From an uncultured Candidatus Melainabacteria bacterium (GTDB lineage Bacteria; Cyanobacteriota; Vampirovibrionia; Gastranaerophilales; Gastranaerophilaceae): a DNA stretch of 64,000 nt. Location of the stretch: positions 1 through 64,000 of the forward strand of contig CANNUY010000011.1 of NCBI GenBank assembly GCA_947525005.1. The letters are read 5' to 3'. The position numbers and the translations under genes are program-made. The notes below the pieces were generated by a model. That model had not been told where the DNA came from. It searched no databases and saw nothing but the letters and a program-made list of their open reading frames with translations. This document shows, piece after piece, positions 8,797 to 15,761 of this stretch; position 1 is the stretch's first letter, and each line of letters begins with the position of its first letter.

Positions 8797-8880
8797 GAAC
8801 TTACAACATTTGTGCTGATTATATAAAAAGTTTTATAATATAAAAAAGTTCCTATTAAATTTGTTAGTAGGAACTTTTTT
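8749..8880 (+). promoter_or_regulatory. Putative cysteine-responsive transcription attenuator
   Basis: Mutually exclusive pairings are visible. Arm 1, TGTAAGT (8779-8785), pairs with ACTTACA (8799-8805). The overlapping segment AATAGGAACTT (8792-8802) is an exact 11-nt complement of AAGTTCCTATT (8846-8856). That last segment also forms the left arm of a 13-bp terminator, 8842-8854 with 8868-8880, ending in six T. An outer pair ATAATCAG (8749-8756)/CTGATTAT (8815-8822) is also possible. A ribosome held at the Cys codons would mask arm 1 and free the second segment to pair with 8846-8856, blocking the terminator; a ribosome reaching the TAG would cover it and allow termination. Confidence 0.65.
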
Positions 8881-8893
8881 CATGGGGGAAATA

Positions 8894-10564
8894 ATGAGAA
8901 TTCAACAACAACAGTTAAATATTAAAAATTATAACAATGAACAAAAATCTAAAAACAACAAACAAAACTTCAAAGGGGTTCTTGATGGTGCGCTAACAAC
9001 AACCCTTATGACACTTGATACAAACCCTATGGCAAACGCTGTAGGAATAGATTTGTTTGCTATGGTTGCACCAAGAACCTATGTTGACACAAAAGAACGA
9101 AACAAATACGCAGGTGCTGAAACATTCTTTAGAGAATTTACCGGAACATTGATTGTTTGCTTATCTGCAAGTTATCTAGCTAAAGGCATCGCAAAACTTG
9201 CAAATAAAATTATCAACCCTAAAACGCCTATCAATCCAAAATCTTGGTTCTCAAAAGATAGTTTAATGTATCTAGATACTGCAAGCAAAGAAATTAACTC
9301 TACAAAAGATTTTGTCGCAAACGTATTTGAAAATGTTTCAGGTCGTGATAACAAAAAAATTAACAAATTTAATGAAATCAATTGGCAAAACATTGAATGG
9401 ATTGATGAAAACAAATGGAATAAAATCAACTGGGATAATAAAAAATATACCGGCATTCATCACAACCTAAAATCAAAAGAAAGCATCATTAACCTGACTT
9501 CAGAACTGATTAATGATAAAACAATCTCTAAAAAAGATAGAAAAAACCTTCTTCAAATCACAGAAAGTCGAGTTATAAACGCTCTTGGAGTTAACAATAT
9601 TTCAACAAGATACAAAGAAAAAACTCTTTCAACCACAATTGGTAATTTATTAAGAGATACAGTTGATTTTGGACACGATATTTTAACTAACAAAAACATT
9701 AACAAAACTTCTGCAATAAATAAACTACTTAAAATAAACAAAATAAAAGCTATTGGTGGGCTAACAATAGCATCAACATTAGGATTAACCAATCAATACA
9801 TAAATAGAAAAATAACTGAAAAAAGAACGGGGAAAAAAGGATTTGTTGGCGATAACAACTTTGCACAACAAATTGCTGATAACACAACACCTAAAACTAC
9901 AACAGAACACCCTAAAAAAGACAAAAAATTCATAGCAGAAAAACTTATCGCAAGTTTAGGAATGATTGCAATGGCAGGTGCTGTTATGAAGGTCAAATCA
10001 CCAAAAGATTTCGTTAAAAAACTTGAATTCACAGGCCCTGTAACTAGTGGAAACGCAATAAAAACAGTTTACGCTTCGACTCTTGTAGGTAGATTTTTAG
10101 CATCTGATAACAAAGATGAACTACGAGAAAGCGCAACAAGAGATTATCTAGGATTTCTAAACTGGCTTGTGCTAGGTGGATTTGCTTCAAAAGGGGTTGC
10201 AAACTTACTAGATAGAAAAAAAGAAAGCTTGTTCAATGTTTCTAAAGAAGGTAAAGGAATAAAACACTGGCTAAACGATATATCTCTAAAAAGTCACAAA
10301 GAAATTGCATCAAAAGGTACTGAATTTGCAAAGAAAAATATGTGGAAATTAAACCTTGCTCATATTTCAGGATTAGCTTATTCAACTCTAGCTCTTGGGG
10401 TGTTCTTACCAAAATTAAACATCTTTATTACAAACATGAAAAACAAGAACAACAATCAAAACACTAAAAACTCGCCTAGTTCTCCACAAAAAACATCTCA
10501 TTTTGAACAATTCAAAACAAAAGTTTTAAGCAATAATTATGAAACACTTAACAAAACAGTTTAA
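8894..10564 (+). CDS. Orphan FKG-motif protein, 556 aa
   Basis: Function unknown. The start at 8894 is preferred because GGGGG lies 5 nt upstream, directly after the attenuator T-run; earlier in-frame starts (8861, 8883) sit in or touch the terminator. The N-terminus is Gln/Asn/Lys-rich and runs into QNFKG at residues 24-28, then a Gly/Ala hydrophobic region. Later moderately hydrophobic helices (for example IGGLTIASTLGL and LIASLGMIAMAGAVM) alternate with Lys-rich stretches, so peripheral or membrane association is possible. A similar hydrophobic module (TLIVCLSASYLAKGIAKL, then VYASTLVGRFLAS) seems to occur twice. Only one gene appears to be under the leader. Confidence 0.75.
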   Translation: MRIQQQQLNIKNYNNEQKSKNNKQNFKGVLDGALTTTLMTLDTNPMANAVGIDLFAMVAPRTYVDTKERNKYAGAETFFREFTGTLIVCLSASYLAKGIAKLANKIINPKTPINPKSWFSKDSLMYLDTASKEINSTKDFVANVFENVSGRDNKKINKFNEINWQNIEWIDENKWNKINWDNKKYTGIHHNLKSKESIINLTSELINDKTISKKDRKNLLQITESRVINALGVNNISTRYKEKTLSTTIGNLLRDTVDFGHDILTNKNINKTSAINKLLKINKIKAIGGLTIASTLGLTNQYINRKITEKRTGKKGFVGDNNFAQQIADNTTPKTTTEHPKKDKKFIAEKLIASLGMIAMAGAVMKVKSPKDFVKKLEFTGPVTSGNAIKTVYASTLVGRFLASDNKDELRESATRDYLGFLNWLVLGGFASKGVANLLDRKKESLFNVSKEGKGIKHWLNDISLKSHKEIASKGTEFAKKNMWKLNLAHISGLAYSTLALGVFLPKLNIFITNMKNKNNNQNTKNSPSSPQKTSHFEQFKTKVLSNNYETLNKTV

Positions 10565-10566
10565 AA

Positions 10567-11142
10567 TCATTTTTTCTTAAACGAATTCTTAAACTTCTCT
10601 AATAAAGTTGGCTCATATTTAACTGGTTTTGGATTTTTAGGAAGATACATCGTTATATCAGGAATATTTTTACTAAGTTTTTTATTCTTTTTTATAGCTT
10701 CATCAACTAAATCTAGGGTCTCAGTATATTGAGAATCAAACCCTAATTTTCTATAAAATATATGTGCTGGATGTTCTTCGTCAAAACAATTACTTGCTTT
10801 TAAATGGACTCTGCCGTTACCACCGTTTCTTTTACTTTCAGCTTGAGCCAATTTAATAAACGCAGTACCGTGACCTTGACGCTTTTTATTTACTCTCAAC
10901 AATTTTATATAGAAGGAATCATAAGGATAAATTGATGGATAATAAATAGAAGGAGTTATTTCTCTTGACATTTTACCTAACATCTCGCCAACATATTCAC
11001 CAGTTTTTGTATCCGCCATTTTGTACATTGTATTTATATTATCGTGATGGGCGTATATCAATCTTTGTGGAAATTCTTTTATTGGTTTTGTTGTTATAAA
11101 TCTCATATCTTTTTTAATACCCGTAAAAAAATTTTTTGACAT
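10567..11142 (-). CDS. GNAT-family N-acetyltransferase
   Basis: The 191-residue protein shows the acetyl-CoA-binding motif A, RQGHGTAFIKLAQ (pattern R/Q-x-x-G-x-G/A) in its middle, then the motif-B-like HIFYRKLGF typical of GNAT enzymes. A 60-residue lysine-rich C-terminal tail is unusual. It is convergent with the FKG gene, with only 2 nt between the two stop codons. The substrate cannot be deduced. Confidence 0.8.
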   Translation of the reverse strand: MSKNFFTGIKKDMRFITTKPIKEFPQRLIYAHHDNINTMYKMADTKTGEYVGEMLGKMSREITPSIYYPSIYPYDSFYIKLLRVNKKRQGHGTAFIKLAQAESKRNGGNGRVHLKASNCFDEEHPAHIFYRKLGFDSQYTETLDLVDEAIKKNKKLSKNIPDITMYLPKNPKPVKYEPTLLEKFKNSFKKK

Positions 11143-11212
11143 GATAATTTATTAGCAAAAATATCTTTTAGGTGTGTTATATACAATGTACAGGAATTAT
11201 AAGGAGAATTTC

Positions 11213-11626
11213 ATGCCAATTAACACAGATTATGGAAAAATAGATTTTATAAAACTAAATGCTCAAACAAGTAATGGATTGCTTGATTCAAGATACGAAG
11301 CAAGTCCATCACTTTCACAATATGCAGAATTTCACCTAGAAGACTGCAAAGAAAATCCAACAATTGGATTATTGGCAAGACAACACGAAAAAACAAATGA
11401 TTATCCTAAGATGAAAAAACATAATTTGGAAATATTAAACCAAGTTGATTCATTTAAAAAAGTAGACAAAGAATTTAAAGATATGTATAAAAATCTTTAT
11501 CCTAAAACCGGTAAGGTTAGAAAACAATTGATTAAAAAGGAATCTATTGTGTTAGATGAAGTAAAACCAATTAAAAAAGACTTTACTAGAACCTTCATAA
11601 AATTGTTTGGGAATATTATAAAATAA
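11213..11626 (+). CDS. Small hypothetical protein, 137 aa
   Basis: Family not recognised. The start is set at 11213 because AAGGAG lies 6 nt upstream. The first 60 residues (MPINTDYGKIDFIKL...) are polar and the rest is a Lys-rich probable helix region. The leader sequence ACAGGAATTATAAGGAG is nearly the same as the one before the small gene at 40520. After its stop codon the same frame stays open again for 42 codons (pseudogene entry at 11646). Confidence 0.65.
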   Translation: MPINTDYGKIDFIKLNAQTSNGLLDSRYEASPSLSQYAEFHLEDCKENPTIGLLARQHEKTNDYPKMKKHNLEILNQVDSFKKVDKEFKDMYKNLYPKTGKVRKQLIKKESIVLDEVKPIKKDFTRTFIKLFGNIIK

Positions 11627-11645
11627 TATATAAAGAAAAGAGGAG

Positions 11646-11794
11646 ATGTGGACAACATTACATAAAAATCAGCAACTTTATCAAGTAAAAATTATTCTCT
11701 TAATCAGGATAATTTTTCAAAAAAAATAAATGATTCACAAAAATCTTTGAATTTAATAGAAACTAATTCAGATAATACAACATATATAAACTAA
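11646..11794 (+). pseudogene. Possible remnant of a small Asn/Ser-rich protein gene
   Basis: After GAGGAG an ATG (11646) opens 26 codons that end in a stop. In another frame, codons 11666-11791 read a Ser/Asn/Lys-rich peptide (ATLSSKNYSLNQDNF ...) ending at TAA 11792-11794 just before the terminator hairpin, but this frame has no start and is preceded by a TAA at 11663. Fusing the two frames would give a normal small gene, so a frameshifted remnant is plausible. Chance openness in AT-rich DNA is the alternative. Confidence 0.3.
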
Positions 11795-11828
11795 AGGGGC
11801 GAATTTGTGATACAAATTCGCCCCTTTT
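11793..11828. terminator. Bidirectional intrinsic terminator
   Basis: A 16-bp perfect stem (AAAGGGGCGAATTTGT with its complement) with a short loop sits between convergent genes. A-run and T-run flanks allow termination on both strands. Confidence 0.85.
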
Positions 11829-11852
11829 AATACTTATTTAACACTTTTCAAT

Positions 11853-12071
11853 CTATGCAATAGTGTGAAGGTATTTACCTAAGTCTGCTTCTTTTCCAAT
11901 ACTAGAAATTCCACCATCAAGTGGTCTAATTAAATTTGTTAAAACAGGATTAATTTGATTTTGTTTAGTTGCGTTTTTAATTGTTTTAGCTGTTTTTTGC
12001 ATATTTTTTGCAACTTGAGTTGGAGCTGCTGTAGCAGCCTTCATTGAGACATTTGAGACTTTGTTTAACAT
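11853..12071 (-). CDS. Small hypothetical protein, 72 aa
   Basis: The start MLNKVSNVSM is chosen because GGAG lies about 8 nt upstream; an earlier in-frame ATG lies within the ribosome-binding region. The peptide is Ala/Lys/Asn-rich with a basic amphipathic N-terminal half (QVAKNMQKTAKTIKNATK) and a more neutral tail. No known domain. It has a good promoter (12104-12132) and a strong terminator, so it is an autonomous transcript. Confidence 0.6.
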   Translation of the reverse strand: MLNKVSNVSMKAATAAPTQVAKNMQKTAKTIKNATKQNQINPVLTNLIRPLDGGISSIGKEADLGKYLHTIA

Positions 12072-12103
12072 AATTTTTTCTCCTTCCACACTTTACAAGT
12101 GTT

Positions 12104-12132
12104 ATAATAGAGATTTTTTTAAAATGAGTCAA
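12104..12132 (-). promoter_or_regulatory. Sigma-70-type promoter for the 72-aa gene
   Basis: On the minus strand TTGACT, a 17-nt spacer and TATTAT lie about 35 nt before the start codon. Confidence 0.7.
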
Positions 12133-12279
12133 TAAAAAAAACAAATGTTGTAACTTTTCTTTACATTAGGTGTTTATTTTACACTCATTTAATATTTTAA
12201 ACTTTCTTATTCAGTTTTTATAGTTATTTAACAATCATTTTATATTGTGCTAAGATTAATAAAAAGAGAGTGTGTTTTT

Positions 12280-13149
12280 ATGAATATTGAATCTAAAAAA
12301 AAATTTGCTTCAAGTTTATCTATTATATCTAATGGTTTAATAATTGTATTAAAACTAATTGCTGGGATTATATCAGGCAGTATAAGTATTATTTCAGAAG
12401 CAGTACATTCAACGAGCGATTTTTTAGCTTCTGTATTAACATATTTTGCTGTATTACGTTCTTCTCAACCTGCAGACAAAGAACACCCTTTCGGACACGG
12501 TAGATATGAAGATGTTGCAGGATTTTTAGAAGGTTTACTGATTATTATTGCAGGTTTTTATATCATTAGTGAAGCTATAAAAAAAATTATTTCAACCACT
12601 TCTTCTGGATTTGACTCAACTCTTGGGATAATCGTTATGGGTTTTGCAATAATTTCTAACATCTGTGTTAGTAGATATTTACTAAAAATTTCTAAAGAAT
12701 CAGATTCTGTAGCTCTAAAAGCAGATTCAAAACACTTAGGAACTGATGTTTATTCATCATTAGGTGTATTAATTGGTTTAGTATTAATTAAAATAACAGG
12801 TTTAACATTGTTAGACCCAATAATAGCCTTGATTGTCGCTGTTATAATCTTAAAATCAGGTATTAAAATTACTAGAGAAGCATTAAATAACCTTGTTGAT
12901 GGGAGATTACCAGATGTCGATGTAAAAAAAATCGAACAAATTATGGAAAACTGTGAAAAAATCTACGGCTACAAAAACCTCAAAAGTCGCAAAAGTGGAC
13001 CTAATAGAGATATTGATATAACTATTTTATGTGATGGCAATATGTCCTTAAAATACTGTCACGAAATATGCGATGAACTAGAATTTAAAGTTAAAAAAGT
13101 TCTTCCAAATACATTGATAACGATTCATTGTGAACCTTTTAATAAGTAG
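12280..13149 (+). CDS. Cation diffusion facilitator (CDF) metal efflux transporter
   Basis: CDF proteins exchange divalent metals for protons across the inner membrane. Two HxxxD-type metal sites are visible, HSTSD in the second helix (VHSTSDFLASVL) and HLGTD in the fifth (DSKHLGTDVYSS), with the family motif EHPFGHGRYEDVAG between. About six membrane segments precede a roughly 80-residue cytosolic C-terminal domain ending in TIHCEP. The ATG at 12280 gives the normal N-terminus (MNIESKKKFASS); a GTG at 12247 is less likely. The metal (Zn, Fe or Mn) is not predictable with confidence. Confidence 0.9.
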   Translation: MNIESKKKFASSLSIISNGLIIVLKLIAGIISGSISIISEAVHSTSDFLASVLTYFAVLRSSQPADKEHPFGHGRYEDVAGFLEGLLIIIAGFYIISEAIKKIISTTSSGFDSTLGIIVMGFAIISNICVSRYLLKISKESDSVALKADSKHLGTDVYSSLGVLIGLVLIKITGLTLLDPIIALIVAVIILKSGIKITREALNNLVDGRLPDVDVKKIEQIMENCEKIYGYKNLKSRKSGPNRDIDITILCDGNMSLKYCHEICDELEFKVKKVLPNTLITIHCEPFNK

Positions 13150-13218
13150 TAAATAAATAGTAGTTAACAATATGTTTGTTAATAAAATAATTAAATAATG
13201 ATAAATTAGAACTATTTT

Positions 13219-13425
13219 CTAATTTACAGCTACTTTGAACAAAGTGTCTTTACAATAAAGATAAACAGCACCAGCTCTACTTTTTGCATTGAATTTCTCC
13301 ATAATAGTAGTTATGTGAGCCTTTACCGTATGTTTGCTAATAAATAAAAGCTTAGCAATTTCGTTATTTGTCAAGCCTTGACAAATTAGTGTCATTATTT
13401 CGTTTTCTCTTGCAGTTAAAATCAT
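13219..13425 (-). CDS. Stand-alone LuxR/GerE-type helix-turn-helix regulator
   Basis: The 68-residue protein is nothing but a LuxR-type DNA-binding domain: LTARENEIMTLICQGLTNNEIA, the recognition helix KHTVKAHITTIMEKF and a final AV(Y)LY strand/helix. No receiver or sensor domain is attached. Small LuxR proteins of this architecture exist in Cyanobacteria (PedR/Ycf29-like). A NarL-type receiver without an output domain is encoded 1.2 kb away (14587-15003), so the two might work together; that is inference. It is divergent from the repressor gene at 13762. Confidence 0.85.
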   Translation of the reverse strand: MILTARENEIMTLICQGLTNNEIAKLLFISKHTVKAHITTIMEKFNAKSRAGAVYLYCKDTLFKVAVN

Positions 13426-13571
13426 TGTCCTGCCCTTTCATAAAATTTGTATACGACCAGAACAAATGAATAAATATAAAAATTTATATCTATCATTTGT
13501 CTGTTTGTATTAAGAAAATGTAAAGTGATTTTAATAAATTATTATTTAATGTTCCAATATTTTCCTCTTTA

Positions 13572-13723
13572 TGCTATAATTATTGCATGTCATAAAAAAA
13601 TGTCAACAGAAAAGGACTGCCATGTCATTAAATATGGACAAATGAAATACAATGGTCTAATCCATAAAAAATGCAAAAAATTGCTACGTCTAAAATACTA
13701 GACAGAAAATTGCTAAAATGTCA
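13572..13723 (+). promoter_or_regulatory. Extended -10 promoter with four ATGTCA repeats
   Basis: TGCTATAAT at 13572-13580 is an extended -10. ATGTCA follows at 13587, 13600, 13622 and 13718, all in direct orientation, the first overlapping the expected transcription start. AAAATTGCTA also occurs twice near 13676-13717. The placement suggests operator sites for the repressor encoded immediately downstream (autoregulation), but no binding evidence exists. Confidence 0.45.
13622..13645 (+). CDS. Possible mini-ORF MSLNMDK in the repressor leader
   Basis: ATG with AAAGGA 5 nt upstream opens seven codons before TGA, inside the untranslated leader of the repressor gene. It could be a leader peptide; it is too short for a statistical case. 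Confidence 0.2.
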   Translation: MSLNMDK

Positions 13724-13761
13724 TGGTAATATAACTAAATAAATCTAATCGGAGGTCTTAA

Positions 13762-14415
13762 TTGACAGAGCCAATAAAATTTTTAAACTTTATAAACAAC
13801 TTAAAAGTTCTAAAAGGTGAGAATATCACCTATAGTGAATTTGCAAAAGCTCTTGGGATTAAAACTGCTTCTATTAGCAAAAGATTGTCAAGAAACTCTT
13901 ATATTAGTGAAAAAGAAATGAAGCTATTAGAAGATTATTTTAAGATTGATGCTTCTTGCTCTTTTGATAAAGATAGATTTATTAAATTGCATTATTACAA
14001 AAACGAAAATCTTAAACATATTATTGAAAATCCATTAATCTCTGAAATTTATATGGATAGAGAAGTTGTCAAAAATATGTGGAATGTTAATGTTGATAAC
14101 TTGAGATTAATCGCTATGCCTGGTGATAAAATGGAAGGTTCGCCTTCATACCAATTACACATTAGAAATAGAGATGTTTTATTAATGGATATTTCTGCTA
14201 CCGATATTAATCTTAGTGGAATTTATGCTTATGAAACACTAGGTGGTACAAAAATTCAAATATCAAATGTGTCTACAATGACCGATGGAAATGTAAGATT
14301 TTATTACACAAACAAAGTCTACAGTGATGAAATCAGAACCCAAAACAGGTTGAATGACCTAGACTTTAAAGTTATTGGTAGAATTATTAAAAATTTAAGT
14401 TTTATACACACATAA
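13762..14415 (+). CDS. CI/LexA-like repressor lacking the catalytic serine
   Basis: The TTG start at 13762 is supported by GGAGG 7 nt upstream. Residues 20-60 form a helix-turn-helix (YSEFAKALGIKTASISKRLSR). The C-terminal half resembles the S24/LexA peptidase-like fold (LRLIAMPGDKMEG ... RNRDVLLMD ... GIYAYETLGGTKIQ). At the position of the catalytic Ser in the usual GDSM motif the residue is Lys123 (GDKM), so self-cleavage is not expected and the domain probably only dimerises or senses a ligand. It could be a domesticated phage-type repressor. No other phage genes are nearby. Confidence 0.7.
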   Translation: MTEPIKFLNFINNLKVLKGENITYSEFAKALGIKTASISKRLSRNSYISEKEMKLLEDYFKIDASCSFDKDRFIKLHYYKNENLKHIIENPLISEIYMDREVVKNMWNVNVDNLRLIAMPGDKMEGSPSYQLHIRNRDVLLMDISATDINLSGIYAYETLGGTKIQISNVSTMTDGNVRFYYTNKVYSDEIRTQNRLNDLDFKVIGRIIKNLSFIHT

Positions 14416-14436
14416 AACTTTAGAAAGGAGTTTTTA

Positions 14437-14457
14437 ATGAGAAATAACTATGATTGA
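14437..14457 (+). CDS. Possible mini-ORF MRNNYD
   Basis: ATG six nt after a perfect AAAGGAG opens six codons before TGA, 130 nt before the receiver-domain gene. The very strong ribosome-binding site is hard to explain otherwise, though a decayed gene start is equally possible. Confidence 0.25.
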   Translation: MRNNYD

Positions 14458-14586
14458 TTGAGTAAAATGGTTTTTAGTGTTAGGGGATTTTAGTGTTTAT
14501 TATTTTTAATAAAAATAGGAAATATTTCTAATATCCAAGAAGGTATGATTATAGTTTAATATCTTCAGATAGCAAAGGAGATGTTT

Positions 14587-15003
14587 ATGAGTCTAAAATT
14601 AGCAACAAAACAAAAAACAATAAAAATTGTCGTAATCGAAGACAATAGATTGACAAGACTAAGCTTGAAGTCAGCATTAAATGAATACGAGGATATCAGT
14701 GTAATAGGGGACACAGAGGATACATTTACTGGACAAATGATGGTTAAAGAAATCGAACCTGATATTGTACTAATAGATTTAGGTCTGTCTGACGGAAATG
14801 GAATAGAGGCAATTTCAAAAATTAGAGCTAGAAACAAATCTGTAAAAATAATCGCATTGACTTCACATTCTAATAATCAAGAAGTTCTTAATGCCCTAAT
14901 GAACGGAGCAAACGCTTATTGCGTAAAGAATATCGATTTAGATGAATTTGTCAATGTAATTAGAGATATCACAGAAAATACACAAACTATAATAAAAACT
15001 TAA
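14587..15003 (+). CDS. Receiver-domain-only response regulator (NarL-like)
   Basis: A complete CheY-like receiver with acidic pair E18/D19 (VVIEDN), phosphoacceptor D64 (LIDLGL), the Thr/Ser switch (ALTS) and the conserved Lys (YCVKN), then only a short tail. The usual LuxR/GerE output domain is missing, and no frameshifted remnant follows before the terminator. Start at 14587 gives 6-nt spacing from AAAGGAG; the ATG at 14581 touches it. The partner kinase is not in the window; the stand-alone LuxR domain at 13219 may be its output partner (inference). Confidence 0.85.
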   Translation: MSLKLATKQKTIKIVVIEDNRLTRLSLKSALNEYEDISVIGDTEDTFTGQMMVKEIEPDIVLIDLGLSDGNGIEAISKIRARNKSVKIIALTSHSNNQEVLNALMNGANAYCVKNIDLDEFVNVIRDITENTQTIIKT

Positions 15004-15036
15004 AAGATATTGTTGTTTAATTGATTGAATATACAC

Positions 15037-15076
15037 ACGGGAATTTGCACTTACCTACAATTCCCGTTCTTTTTTT
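15037..15076 (+). terminator. Intrinsic terminator after the receiver gene
   Basis: ACGGGAATT...AATTCCCGT 9-bp stem followed by TCTTTTTTT. Confidence 0.85.
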
Positions 15077-15151
15077 ATTATATTTACCAAATTTTAAAGA
15101 TATACACCCAATAAGAATTTATGGTATTATACACCCTAAGGAGAAGCTATT

Positions 15152-15706
15152 ATGAACGAAAAAGAGAAAATGCTTTCAGGTCAATTATATGATGCTTGCG
15201 CTGATGAAAAACTCAAACAAGAACGCATAAAATGTAAACTTCTTTGTTCAAAATTCAACAATACAACTTATGACGATTTTAAAACCAAAAATGAAATAAT
15301 AAGAGAAATTTTAGGGAAAACAAAGAAAAACTTTTTAATAGAACCGTATTTTTGGTGCGATTATGGGTATAACATAGAAATCGGTGAAAACTTTTATTCA
15401 AATCACAACCTAGTTATACTAGATCCTGCAAAAGTAACCTTTGGCGACAATGTATTTATAGGTCCAAATTGTGGATTTTACACTGCGAACCACCCACTTA
15501 ACCCAACCGAACGCAACAAAGGATTAGAAACTGCTAAACCAATTATTGTAGGAAACAATGTTTGGTTTGGAGCAGATGTAACCGTTCTTGCAGGTGTGTC
15601 AATCGGTGATAACTGTACTATTGGTGCTGGTAGCGTTGTTACAAAAGATATCCCAAACAACTCTCTTGCTATAGGCAACCCATGTAAAGTAGTTCGTAAA
15701 ATTTAA
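15152..15706 (+). CDS. Hexapeptide-repeat sugar O-acetyltransferase (Maa/LacA family)
   Basis: Transfers acetyl from acetyl-CoA to maltose, galactoside or a related sugar. The 184 residues match the family in length and order: N-terminal helix pair (KEKMLSGQLYDACADEKL), then a left-handed beta-helix of hexapeptide repeats (for example VTFGDNVFIGPNCGFYTANHPL with the catalytic His, then IGDNCTIGAGSVVTKDIP). AAGGAG precedes the ATG by about 7 nt. It is probably a single-gene transcript. Confidence 0.93.
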   Translation: MNEKEKMLSGQLYDACADEKLKQERIKCKLLCSKFNNTTYDDFKTKNEIIREILGKTKKNFLIEPYFWCDYGYNIEIGENFYSNHNLVILDPAKVTFGDNVFIGPNCGFYTANHPLNPTERNKGLETAKPIIVGNNVWFGADVTVLAGVSIGDNCTIGAGSVVTKDIPNNSLAIGNPCKVVRKI

Positions 15707-15761
15707 CATTTTATAACAAAATAAGCAATTATTTATATTTAAATGACTTAATATAAGTGTT

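Noticed and set aside
8841..8880. Ordinary terminator of an upstream gene
   Set aside because: The upstream protein gene is on the opposite strand, and a strong plus-strand promoter plus leader peptide lies directly before the hairpin, so an attenuator or small-RNA terminator fits better.
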